Counted from the stretch's first letter, positions 1 through 6,781 are shown. The stretch is 8,707 nucleotides of DNA from Clostridiales bacterium (GCA_031254075.1 JAIRVD010000008.1:1-8707); one strand, 5' to 3'. Numbers and translations: made by a program. Notes: generated by a model from the letters alone, not told the origin.

Positions 1-167
1 ATGTCGCCGCCGAGAATACAGAAATTTCACGCAGCCGCATTCAGGATACGGACATGGCTCGTGAGACGACGGCATACGCGCAGTACAATGTAATGTTCCA
101 AGCCGCGATGGCGTTGCTCGGGCAGGCTAATCAACGCCCGCAACAGATTATTCAGTTGTTGCAATAA
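1..167 (+). CDS. fliC: Flagellin, C-terminal end (5' part outside window)
   Basis: This is the last 54 codons of a flagellin, the subunit that polymerises into the flagellar filament. The reading frame begins at base 3 and ends with TAA at 165-167. The visible peptide has the conserved flagellin C-terminal helix: 'AAENTEISRSRIQDTDMA' near its start, then a helical segment with 'AMALLGQANQ' and the terminal 'QIIQLLQ'. In flagellins this region forms the D0/D1 coiled-coil core and carries the FliS-binding surface. The next gene, 6 bases downstream, encodes a FliS-like chaperone, which fits. The symbol is generic (hag in Bacillus). The variable centre and N-terminus lie outside the window, so subtype and length cannot be judged. 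Confidence 0.93.
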   Translation, partial: VAAENTEISRSRIQDTDMARETTAYAQYNVMFQAAMALLGQANQRPQQIIQLLQ

Positions 168-173
168 GCCGTT

Positions 174-650
174 ATGGATAAATCTGCATATTTAATGCGA
201 ATTTCGCAGGCGTCTCCGGCGGGGCTGGTGGTTATTAACTTTGAATTAATCATCGATTTTTTGAATGAAGCCGTTGCGCAAAAAGAAAATACGGAGAATT
301 TTCGCGCTTTGATTGCGAAGGCAAAGGACGGGCTTGAACAATTAATTCAAGCGCTCGATTTTGAAATTCCGCTTTCGCATGACTTTTATGAAATCTATAA
401 ATATTCTTACAAGCTGCTTTGCGATGTCATTTTTTCGGCGGACACGGAAGCGGCTTGTTCCGCTTTAAAAGAAGTCGCGGAATTAATGGAAACGCTGCTT
501 GTCGGCTGGCGTGATGTTTTGGATAAAACACCCGTCGTTGAAGCCGCCGAAGCCGCCGCGCCAAAGGTTTACACCGGCTTAACCTACGGACGCGACGGAC
601 AGGCAAACGAATACATCGACGAAAATAATGATAGGAGTTATATGGCGTGA
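174..650 (+). CDS. fliS: FliS-like flagellin export chaperone with C-terminal tail
   Basis: This 158-residue protein is probably a FliS-type chaperone, which binds the flagellin C-terminus in the cytoplasm and delivers it to the flagellar export gate. Residues 11-31 ('SQASPAGLVV..FELIIDFLNEA') match the FliS 'ASPeeLvlmLYegaIrFL' helix. Residues 43-62 ('FRALIAKAKDGLEQLIQALD') and about 70-118 resemble the later helices of the four-helix bundle, ending near 'GWRDV', where FliS usually has an LR..W motif. Residues 120-158 form an Ala/Glu linker and a tail containing 'VYTGLTYG', beyond the usual FliS end at about 120-130. No clear Shine-Dalgarno precedes the ATG. It lies 6 bases after the flagellin stop, so translation may be coupled. 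A second in-frame ATG at 195 is possible but would remove part of the first helix. The assignment rests on pattern similarity plus position; divergence from classical FliS leaves some doubt. Confidence 0.7.
   Translation: MDKSAYLMRISQASPAGLVVINFELIIDFLNEAVAQKENTENFRALIAKAKDGLEQLIQALDFEIPLSHDFYEIYKYSYKLLCDVIFSADTEAACSALKEVAELMETLLVGWRDVLDKTPVVEAAEAAAPKVYTGLTYGRDGQANEYIDENNDRSYMA
633..637 (+). promoter_or_regulatory. Ribosome binding site of trpS, embedded in fliS
   Basis: AGGAG lies 9 bases before the GTG at 647 and inside the last codons of the FliS-like gene, where it helps encode the 'DRSYMA' C-terminus. It supports the GTG start of trpS and a coupled fliS-trpS readout through the GTGA stop/start overlap at 647-650. 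Confidence 0.75.
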
Positions 651-1630
651 AAAAAATAATTTTCAGCGGAATTAAACCGACAGGAATACCGACTTTAGGA
701 AGCCTTCTTGGTGCGCTTACGCATTGGGAAGGTCTTTCTTCGCAGTACAATTGCCTTTACTGCGTTGTGGATTTACACGCGATTACGATTCGCATTGACC
801 CGGCTGTTCTGCGAGAAAACGGACGCAATATGCTTGCTTGGTTAATCGCGCTCGGGCTCGACCCCGAAAAAAATATTTTGTACTATCAATCGCATGTGAG
901 CGCACACGCGGAGCTTTCCTGGATTTTAAATTGTTACACTTATGTAGGCGAGCTGAACCGCATGACGCAATTCAAAGATAAATCCGCGAAAAATACGGAG
1001 AATATCAATTCGGGCTTGTACACTTATCCCGTGCTTCAAGCGGCGGATATCTTGCTTTTTCAATCGAATCTTGTTCCGATTGGCGAAGACCAACGTCAAC
1101 ATTTGGAAATCTGCCGCGATATTGCCGAGCGTTTTAATAAAATTTACGGCGATGTGTTTACGATTCCCGAAGCGTTTGTTCCGCCTGTCGGTGCGAGGAT
1201 TACGGGTCTGCAAAATCCGTCGGCGAAAATGTCAAAGTCGGACGAGCATTCAAACGACTGCATTTATCTTTCCGATTCTTCCGATGAAATTATTAAAAAA
1301 TTCAAACGCGCGGTTACGGATTCGGATAACACAATAAAATTTTCGGAAGAAAAACCCGGCATCAGCAATTTATTAACAATTTATGCCTGCGTTACAAATA
1401 AAAAAATCGAAGAATGCGAAGCGGAATTCGAGGGCAAAGGTTACGGCGCGTTTAAACTCGCAGTTGGCGAAGCTGTGGCGCAAACACTTGCTCCGTTCCA
1501 AAAAGAACACGCGCGTCTTATGTCCGACATCGCCGAGCTCGACGCCATCGCCTCAAGAGGCGCGGCAAAGGCAAACGAAATGGCAACCCCCACTTTAATA
1601 AATGTAAAAAATGTGATAGGATTTGTTTAA
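647..1630 (+). CDS. trpS: Tryptophanyl-tRNA synthetase
   Basis: This class I aminoacyl-tRNA synthetase charges tRNA(Trp) with tryptophan using ATP. At 327 residues it has normal length for bacterial TrpRS. The HIGH-equivalent is 'PTGIPTLGS' at residues 11-19 and the KMSKS loop is exact at 194-198. The tryptophan-pocket motif 'YPVLQAADILL' is at 127-137, with its conserved Asp at 134; many bacterial enzymes have Met where this one has Gln, a variant also found in mitochondrial-type enzymes. 'GEDQRQHLE' (146-154) and 'RAVTDSD' (221-227) are also typical. The start is GTG, because the embedded AGGAG is correctly spaced and the peptide 'MKKIIFSGIKPTG' starts where the family starts. It overlaps the upstream stop by 4 bases and lies between two flagellar genes, an unusual place for a housekeeping synthetase, but nothing suggests it is broken. 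Confidence 0.97.
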   Translation: MKKIIFSGIKPTGIPTLGSLLGALTHWEGLSSQYNCLYCVVDLHAITIRIDPAVLRENGRNMLAWLIALGLDPEKNILYYQSHVSAHAELSWILNCYTYVGELNRMTQFKDKSAKNTENINSGLYTYPVLQAADILLFQSNLVPIGEDQRQHLEICRDIAERFNKIYGDVFTIPEAFVPPVGARITGLQNPSAKMSKSDEHSNDCIYLSDSSDEIIKKFKRAVTDSDNTIKFSEEKPGISNLLTIYACVTNKKIEECEAEFEGKGYGAFKLAVGEAVAQTLAPFQKEHARLMSDIAELDAIASRGAAKANEMATPTLINVKNVIGFV

Positions 1631-1640
1631 CGCTTAATAG

Positions 1641-1647
1641 AGGAGGG
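1641..1647 (+). promoter_or_regulatory. Strong ribosome binding site of yvyF
   Basis: AGGAGGG lies 6 bases before the ATG at 1654, in the 23-base gap after trpS. It is the strongest Shine-Dalgarno match on the + strand half and fixes the yvyF start. Confidence 0.8.
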
Positions 1648-1653
1648 TTTTAT

Positions 1654-2043
1654 ATGGATTTTGTAAATTGCCCGCGTTGCGGAAAGCTTTTTCACAGAAC
1701 GAGTTCATCAATTTGTCCGCCATGTGTAAAGGACGAGGAAAAAATTTTTGATAAGGTTCGCGATTTTGTAAAAGAAAACCCGGATAAATCGGTAAAAGAA
1801 GTCGCGGAAGAATGCGAAGTTACGGTTAAGCGTATCATGCAATATGTCAAGGACGGACGCATTCAGGCAGGCGTTGGGATGAAGGGTGAATTTACATGTA
1901 GCCAATGCGGAAAGCCGATTATCACAGGTCGCATGTGCGAAAAATGCATTTTGGAAACAAATTTCCAAGTCGGCGAAATGAAAAAACAGGCAGATATCAG
2001 AAACAGGGGTCAAATCTTTACAATGAGAAAGAAGGACAGGTAA
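1654..2043 (+). CDS. yvyF: YvyF-family flagellar operon protein, double zinc-ribbon
   Basis: This 129-residue protein resembles the YvyF flagellar-operon family (TIGR03826 type), which in Bacillus subtilis sits just upstream of flgM. The first zinc-ribbon half-sites are C6-x2-C9 and C21-x2-C24. A helix-turn-helix-like segment at about 46-70 contains 'SVKEVAEECEVTVKRIMQY' and resembles MerR-type 'helix-turn-helix then substrate' patterns. A second CxxC pair set follows at C82/C85 and C95/C98. The C-terminus is basic and polar. The molecular role is not settled to my knowledge; the layout suggests a regulator or adaptor in late flagellar assembly, which is inference. The stop codon TAA shares its last base with the ATG of the next gene. 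The usual flgM partner is not present downstream in this window. Confidence 0.82.
   Translation: MDFVNCPRCGKLFHRTSSSICPPCVKDEEKIFDKVRDFVKENPDKSVKEVAEECEVTVKRIMQYVKDGRIQAGVGMKGEFTCSQCGKPIITGRMCEKCILETNFQVGEMKKQADIRNRGQIFTMRKKDR
2032..2040 (+). promoter_or_regulatory. Ribosome binding site that fixes the coiled-coil start
   Basis: AAGGACAGG ends two bases before the ATG at 2043, with the AAGGA core 6 bases upstream of it. It lies within the last codons of yvyF. It argues for the ATG at 2043, not the longer open frame from 1905, whose extra 46 residues merely read yvyF out of frame. Confidence 0.7.
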
Positions 2044-3944
2044 TGTCGAGTTCTCAGGCAAGACTTGTAGAAGAGGGAATTGAAAAAATTCGCATAGAAC
2101 GCGCGGAGCTTGATAAGCTTCGCGCTTCTTTAGAGCGCAGAGAAGCCGAAATCGCGATGAAGGAAAAGGACGGCGATTTCGTAAATTCCGTGGAGCGTAA
2201 GGAAATTCTTGTAAAGGAAATCGACGATTTGTCGGCGGAAATAAAACGGCTTCGCGCGGAACGCGATTCGTCCGTTGAGAATTTCGGCGGCGAAATTTCG
2301 CGCCTTCACGAATTAAAAACCGCCGAGAATACTTCGCAAATCAAACAGCTTCAAGGCGAAATAAATTTTTTGTTAAAAGGCAAAAACGAGCTTGAAGAAA
2401 CAACCGAGCGTTTAAAAGAGCAAATCCGTGAAACGCAGGAACACGCAAAACACGAGCAAACCCGTATAATTGAAGAAAAGGAAGTCTTTCTTTCGCGCAC
2501 GCGCGCGGAGCGCGAGGAAAGTTTAAAGAAAATAAATAAAGCCCATTCCGTAACAATGGAAGACCTCGAACGTCAAAAAAAGGAAGCTTTGGACGAAATA
2601 GAAGATTTGCAACGCACAAAAAAAATCGAACAAGATAAGCTTCAATCGGAACTCTTTCGCATCAGAACAACTCAACTCGCTGAAATTGACGCAAAACGTG
2701 AGCAGTTTCTTGCCGAAATTGAAAAGGAAAAAGAAGACGCCGCCAACGCCCACCGCGCACAGGAACGCGCGCTTCGCATCGAAATTTCTGAGGAACGCCG
2801 CGAGTGGGAAAAGGAAATTTTAAAATTTCAAACGGAAAAACAAAAAATTCTGGACGAAATAAAACTTCTCGGTTACGAATACGAAAAAAAGAAATCGGAT
2901 AATCTGCTTGCCATCGAAAAAATGCGTTCCGATATGGAAAAAGAAATCGAAGCCGCACGCGCGGAGTCTTTAATGAAAATAGAAGAAGACCAAGCCGCCG
3001 CCGCCGTCGATTTCGTTAAAAAAATGGCAGACCAAAAAAGTCGCCAACACGCGGAATTTTCCGCCGCCGAGAAAGAACTTGCCGAAGTCGAATCAAAAAA
3101 AATCGCCGTGTTAGGCGAGATAAATGCACTTGAGGTAAAATTCGACCGCCAACGCGCCGAAAACGAAGTTCAGCTCGAAAACATTCGCGCCGAGCGTTTA
3201 AAAGAAATTGATGAACTCTCTCTCGAAAAACTTCAAAAAATCGAAGAGCTTCGCTCCGAACGCATCACCGCACTCGAAGCAGCCTATTTGGAAAAATCAC
3301 GCCATTTCGAAAACGCACGCAACGCCAAACTCGACGATTGCCGCAAGGAAATCGCCGCCGCCGAAGACGAACTGCGCAAAATAAAGCAAACCCAGCTCGC
3401 CGCCGAAAACGAAATCGAAGCCCTTCGCACTGAAGCAATGAAAATCAAAGAAAAAAACGACGCACTCCTAAAATCCGCCGAAATCGAACGCAAACTCAAA
3501 CTCGAAAAAATGTCAAACGACAAACTCGCCGAAGTAGAACAACTCTGCAACACGCGGCTTGAAATCGTCCAAGAACGTATAAATGAAATCGAAACAAAAT
3601 CCAAAACCAATGAAGAAAAACTCGCCGCCGACATCTCCGATTCAACCGAAACCCTGCTCGAACTTCGACGCACAATCACCTCACAAAAACTCGAAGCCGA
3701 AAAACAACGCGCCACCCAAATGGAAAAAATCGAACACGAAACCATCGAAGCAATCGAAACCTACACCCGCCTGAAACTCGCCAAACTCTCCGAAATCGAA
3801 ACTCATCTTGAAGCATACAAAAACGAACGATTGAAGGCAATCTTAAACGACATAGAACGCCACGCAAAAGATAAGAAAAAAATTAATGAATTGGAAATGA
3901 CTGTTGAGGAAAATGAGAAAGAGAAGGAAAATGACGAAGAGTAA
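2043..3944 (+). CDS. Long proline-free coiled-coil protein of unknown function
   Basis: I do not recognise a family. The predicted protein has 633 residues, is almost wholly charged and helical (dominated by Glu, Lys, Arg, Ala, Leu, Ile), and contains no proline. Glycine is absent after residue 358, there is one Trp (255), and there are two Cys (433, 502). It has no signal peptide, hydrophobic membrane stretch or Walker motif, so it is not an SMC/Rad50 ATPase. Core hydrophobic residues recur 11 apart in many places: I291/I302/I313, L386/L397/I408, I389/I400/L411/F422, and 'LAEI' at 212 and again at 223. This indicates hendecad-rich coiled coil, probably a long cytoplasmic rod or filament. The last 30 residues are a highly acidic and basic tail. 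It is translationally coupled to yvyF, so a link to flagellar placement, cell shape or a cytoskeletal scaffold is possible but unproven. Codon choice shifts sharply inside the gene, with CTC and GAA dominating at about 3440-3790. Confidence 0.85.
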   Translation: MSSSQARLVEEGIEKIRIERAELDKLRASLERREAEIAMKEKDGDFVNSVERKEILVKEIDDLSAEIKRLRAERDSSVENFGGEISRLHELKTAENTSQIKQLQGEINFLLKGKNELEETTERLKEQIRETQEHAKHEQTRIIEEKEVFLSRTRAEREESLKKINKAHSVTMEDLERQKKEALDEIEDLQRTKKIEQDKLQSELFRIRTTQLAEIDAKREQFLAEIEKEKEDAANAHRAQERALRIEISEERREWEKEILKFQTEKQKILDEIKLLGYEYEKKKSDNLLAIEKMRSDMEKEIEAARAESLMKIEEDQAAAAVDFVKKMADQKSRQHAEFSAAEKELAEVESKKIAVLGEINALEVKFDRQRAENEVQLENIRAERLKEIDELSLEKLQKIEELRSERITALEAAYLEKSRHFENARNAKLDDCRKEIAAAEDELRKIKQTQLAAENEIEALRTEAMKIKEKNDALLKSAEIERKLKLEKMSNDKLAEVEQLCNTRLEIVQERINEIETKSKTNEEKLAADISDSTETLLELRRTITSQKLEAEKQRATQMEKIEHETIEAIETYTRLKLAKLSEIETHLEAYKNERLKAILNDIERHAKDKKKINELEMTVEENEKEKENDEE

Positions 3945-3979
3945 ACGCCATCCCCTCCTTCTTAATTGGCGATGCAGCA

Positions 3980-4417
3980 TTAAAAATGAAACAAATATTC
4001 CTTTAAGTACAATATCGCTTGGCGATAGCCGTCGATTCCCTGACCGGTAATTGTTTTTACGCAGGCTAAGCCGGCGAAGGATGTTTGGCGGAAGTGTTCA
4101 CGGCGACAGACGTCGGAGATGTGGACTTCGACGGCGGTTAGACCGACGGCTTTCAGTGCGTCGAGAATTGCGATGCTTGTGTGGGTGTAGGAGGCGGGGT
4201 TGATTACGATTCCGTCGTAATGCCCGAGCGTTTGCTGGATTTTTTCGACGATTACGCCTTCGTGATTGGATTGGAAGATATCGACCTCAATGCATTCGGC
4301 AGCGCAGGTTTCGCGAATTAATTTTTCCAGCGCGGCATAGTCGTCTTTGCCGTATATTTCCGGCTCACGTATTCCGATTAGATTGATGTTTGGACCGTTA
4401 ATTACAATAATTCGCAT
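3980..4417 (-). CDS. aroQ: 3-dehydroquinate dehydratase, type II
   Basis: This small type II dehydroquinase converts 3-dehydroquinate to 3-dehydroshikimate, the third shikimate-pathway step. At 145 residues it has normal length for the dodecameric family. The N-terminal 'NGPNINLIGIREPEIYG' (7-23) contains Asn10, Arg17 and the catalytic Tyr22. 'INPASYTHTS' (72-81) contains Asn73 and His79. 'VEVHISD' (96-102) supplies His99, and 'REHFRQTS' (106-113) supplies Arg110. Asp102 stands where the family usually has Asn, and Ala-Ser (75-76) replaces the common Gly-Ala. The start is the ATG at 4417, preceded by a GGAGGA site; the 23 codons further upstream are only an antiphase reading of the end of aroE-aroK. 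It overlaps that gene by 20 bases, so translation is probably coupled. It is the last gene of the minus-strand unit. Confidence 0.95.
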   Translation of the reverse strand: MRIIVINGPNINLIGIREPEIYGKDDYAALEKLIRETCAAECIEVDIFQSNHEGVIVEKIQQTLGHYDGIVINPASYTHTSIAILDALKAVGLTAVEVHISDVCRREHFRQTSFAGLACVKTITGQGIDGYRQAILYLKEYLFHF

Positions 4418-5621
4418 AGATTTCCTCCAGAATCTTTTGCGCGACCTGCGCGGGATTGCCGTCTGCCGAAACGGTGATGTCCGCAAAACGGCGATACATA
4501 GGAAGACGATTTTCGTACATTTTTGTCAAATCGCCCTGAGAAAGAGGGCGTCCTTCGCGTGAAAGAAGGTTGATGTCACGTTCCGTGAAAATAATGACAC
4601 CGTTTTGATGAAGCCGGAGGAAATTCTCTTCGCGTGTTACCACGCCGCCGCCGGTTGCAATTACCAAACCTGATTTTTTTCCGAACTCCGCAATAACCGC
4701 CGCTTCTTTTTCGCGGAAGAACGCTTCGCCCTTGCTTGCGAAAATTTCGGGGATTGCGCATTTGCAAAGTTTCATGATTTCTTCATCGGTATCTATAAAA
4801 GTCTTATTTAGTTTTTCCGAAATAATTTTTGCGTGCGTGGTTTTTCCGCTGCCCGGCATTCCGATTAAAATAATGTTTTCCGTTTCCCGACGAAGTTTTT
4901 TTACAACGGACGCAATTTCATTTTCGCCGATAACACGCCCGGTGAAAATTTCCGACGAAACCGCCGCTTGACCTACAAGCATTGTTAATCCGCCGATGTT
5001 CGGGATACCGCGTTCCTGCGCGTCTATCATAAGACGCGTGCGCGCAGGATTGTAAATTAAATCGAGAACGCCTTCGGGTTTTGTAAAAATATCAAGCGAA
5101 ACAGGTGATTCATCAACATCCGGGTACATTCCGACGGGAGTGCAGTTTACCAAAACAGCCGCGTCTTTGTGGTGCGCCAAAAATTCGGCATTATTGTTTT
5201 GACGCGATACAACGATAATCTCTGACGCGCCGAGCCGGTTCATTACATATGACACGCTTAAACTGCTTCCGCCGCTTCCGAAAATGCAAACTTTTTTTCC
5301 TTTTACGGAAAAAAATTTTGTCATTTTCAAAAAGCCCTCAGCGTCGGTGTTGTCGCCGAAATAACTTCCGTCAGGGCGACGCAAAACAGTGTTTACACTT
5401 CCGATTTCCTGCGCAACGGGTGAAATTTCATTGCAAAATTCCATTACTGCTTTTTTGTACGGAATGGTTACGTTTATTCCGTGAAAATTTTTGTTTGCGA
5501 AAAAATCCTTGAGATTTTTCGGTTCGATTTCAAATAATTCATATTCGTACCCACCGAACTCCGCGTGAATCGCCGGCGAATAACTGTGCGCGAGCTTATG
5601 CCCGAGCAAACCGCAAGTCAT
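4398..5621 (-). CDS. aroE-aroK: Fused shikimate dehydrogenase-shikimate kinase
   Basis: This single 407-residue protein carries two consecutive shikimate-pathway enzymes. Residues 1 to about 243 are AroE, which reduces 3-dehydroshikimate to shikimate with NADPH. It has 'SYSPAIH' (13-19), 'NVTIPYK' with the catalytic Lys56, 'GSVNT' (74-78), 'GDNTDAEGF' with Asp93, a Rossmann 'GSGGSS' (115-120), 'NCTPVGM' (159-165) and 'MLVGQAA' with Gln218. Residues about 248-407 are AroK, which phosphorylates shikimate. It has Walker A 'GMPGSGKT' (254-261), 'DTDEE' with Asp277/Asp279, 'FFREKE' with Arg303, 'TGGG' (323-326), the lid 'GRPL' with Arg358, and Arg372. The linker is only a few residues. All expected catalytic residues are present in both halves, so both are probably active. 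The start ATG overlaps the pheA stop as ATGA and has no obvious ribosome site, which suggests translational coupling to pheA. Confidence 0.96.
   Translation of the reverse strand: MTCGLLGHKLAHSYSPAIHAEFGGYEYELFEIEPKNLKDFFANKNFHGINVTIPYKKAVMEFCNEISPVAQEIGSVNTVLRRPDGSYFGDNTDAEGFLKMTKFFSVKGKKVCIFGSGGSSLSVSYVMNRLGASEIIVVSRQNNNAEFLAHHKDAAVLVNCTPVGMYPDVDESPVSLDIFTKPEGVLDLIYNPARTRLMIDAQERGIPNIGGLTMLVGQAAVSSEIFTGRVIGENEIASVVKKLRRETENIILIGMPGSGKTTHAKIISEKLNKTFIDTDEEIMKLCKCAIPEIFASKGEAFFREKEAAVIAEFGKKSGLVIATGGGVVTREENFLRLHQNGVIIFTERDINLLSREGRPLSQGDLTKMYENRLPMYRRFADITVSADGNPAQVAQKILEEIYANYCN
4423..4428 (-). promoter_or_regulatory. Ribosome binding site of aroQ inside aroE-aroK
   Basis: On the minus strand GGAGGA lies 5 bases before the ATG at 4417, within the last codons of aroE-aroK (encoding part of 'LEEIYAN'). 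It decides the aroQ start and allows ribosomes finishing aroE-aroK to restart on aroQ. Confidence 0.8.
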
Positions 5622-6781
5622 ATGACTTCGGTATAGCTGCCGAGATATTCGAAATCTTTACAAAGCGACGCGAGCGCGTCAATCAGCGCGAAAAGCTCGT
5701 CATTGACGGCGGTTTTGAATGTTACATAAAACATAAAATCCTCGTCGCTGTCGGTTGGGCGGCTTTCGAGTTTGCCCAAGTCGATGCCGAGACCGTTTAT
5801 TTTTTTCATTACTTCGAAAAGCGAACCCTGTTTGTTTTTCAACGTAAGAATCATGTCGGTGAGGTTCGCGCCTTCGTAGATTTCCAAATTTTTTGAAATG
5901 CAAATGAAACGCGTAAAATTATTTGCGTTGTCCTGAATATTGCTTGCCAAAATTTCCAAACCATACTGCTCCGCTCCGCGCTGCGAGCAAATCGCCGCAA
6001 TATCGCGGCGCGCGCTGTTCGCAACCATCTCGGCGGCGGCGGCGGTGTTATTAAACTGCGTTTGCGTTGCATTCAATTTATTCAAATACACATCGCACTG
6101 CGCCAACGCTTGCTCATGCGAAACAACCTCGCGAATATCCTCAAGCTTAACGTCCTTAGGCGCAACCAAGCAGTGGTCAATTTTCAGCCGAATACTGCGG
6201 ACAATTTTAAAATTATGATTCTGCATCACGCGATAAACCTTGTTTACAGAACCCGCCGTGCTGTTCTCAAGCGGCAAAACCCCGTAATCGCAAAAACCGT
6301 TTTCAATTGCCGCAAAAACGCTGTCATATGTCTTCATATATTGAATCGCCGGCGACTGCTTGAATAACCGTTCCGTCGCAAGTTCCGCAAAAGAACCCTC
6401 CATGCCCTGACACGCAACCATCGTAGTCGAAGGCATTTCCTTCGACGAATAACTTTTCTTCGCCTCACTGATTTCCTTAACCAATGCCGACGAATACTCC
6501 TGCAACTTCGTCGCGCCGTCACGCAACGCCGCGTGCTGATACTTGCGGCTTAAATTAAACAGCGTACTATACAGAATACGCGCATATTTTTTCGTCTCTT
6601 CACTTGCCTTCTCGGAAATCGCATTAAGCTTTTCTTCCTCGCGCCCCCTGTCTAAAACCGGAAGTTTCTCCGCCTTCTTCAACTCCGCAATCTGAGACAC
6701 CGCTTTCATTCGCTCTTCGAAAATTTGCAAAAGTCTCTCGTCAATCTCGTCAACTCTTCCACGCAATTCGTTTAAATTCAT
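5618..6781 (-). CDS. pheA: Chorismate mutase-prephenate dehydratase (P-protein)
   Basis: This bifunctional enzyme converts chorismate to prephenate and then phenylpyruvate, the committed route to phenylalanine. It has 387 residues in three domains. The AroQ-fold chorismate mutase (about 1-90) carries Arg7, Arg24, Lys35, Asp44, Arg47, Glu48, Ser78 and Gln82, matching the Escherichia coli active-site positions. The prephenate dehydratase (about 120-298) begins with 'ACQGMEGSF', has 'LPLENSTAGSV' (169-179) and ends with the catalytic 'TRF' (290-292). A C-terminal ACT domain (about 308-385) has 'GSLFEVM' (319-325) and the phenylalanine-binding 'ESRP' (339-342), so feedback inhibition by phenylalanine is expected. 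The ATG at 6781 has AAGGAG 9 bases upstream (6791-6796). The CPBP gene ends 38 bases upstream. A long low-complexity, helical linker (about 90-117) joins the first two domains. Confidence 0.96.
   Translation of the reverse strand: MNLNELRGRVDEIDERLLQIFEERMKAVSQIAELKKAEKLPVLDRGREEEKLNAISEKASEETKKYARILYSTLFNLSRKYQHAALRDGATKLQEYSSALVKEISEAKKSYSSKEMPSTTMVACQGMEGSFAELATERLFKQSPAIQYMKTYDSVFAAIENGFCDYGVLPLENSTAGSVNKVYRVMQNHNFKIVRSIRLKIDHCLVAPKDVKLEDIREVVSHEQALAQCDVYLNKLNATQTQFNNTAAAAEMVANSARRDIAAICSQRGAEQYGLEILASNIQDNANNFTRFICISKNLEIYEGANLTDMILTLKNKQGSLFEVMKKINGLGIDLGKLESRPTDSDEDFMFYVTFKTAVNDELFALIDALASLCKDFEYLGSYTEVI

Noticed and set aside
1905..2042. N-terminal extension of the coiled-coil frame by 46 residues
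   Set aside because: It lies wholly inside yvyF in another frame, its peptide is not coiled-coil-like, and a ribosome site precedes the ATG at 2043.
3284..3745. Open frame of 153 codons on the minus strand, serine-rich
   Set aside because: It is the antisense shadow of a Glu/Lys-rich coiled-coil gene; the Ser/Phe richness follows from reversed GAA/GAT-type codons.
3946..3971. Inverted repeat CGCCA/TGGCG between the convergent genes, possible terminator
   Set aside because: It has only 5 base pairs with a 16-base loop and no T-run on either side, so it is too weak to call.
4418..4486. Upstream extension of aroQ by 23 codons
   Set aside because: It reads the end of aroE-aroK out of frame; the family start 'MRIIVINGPN' follows GGAGGA at the ATG at 4417.
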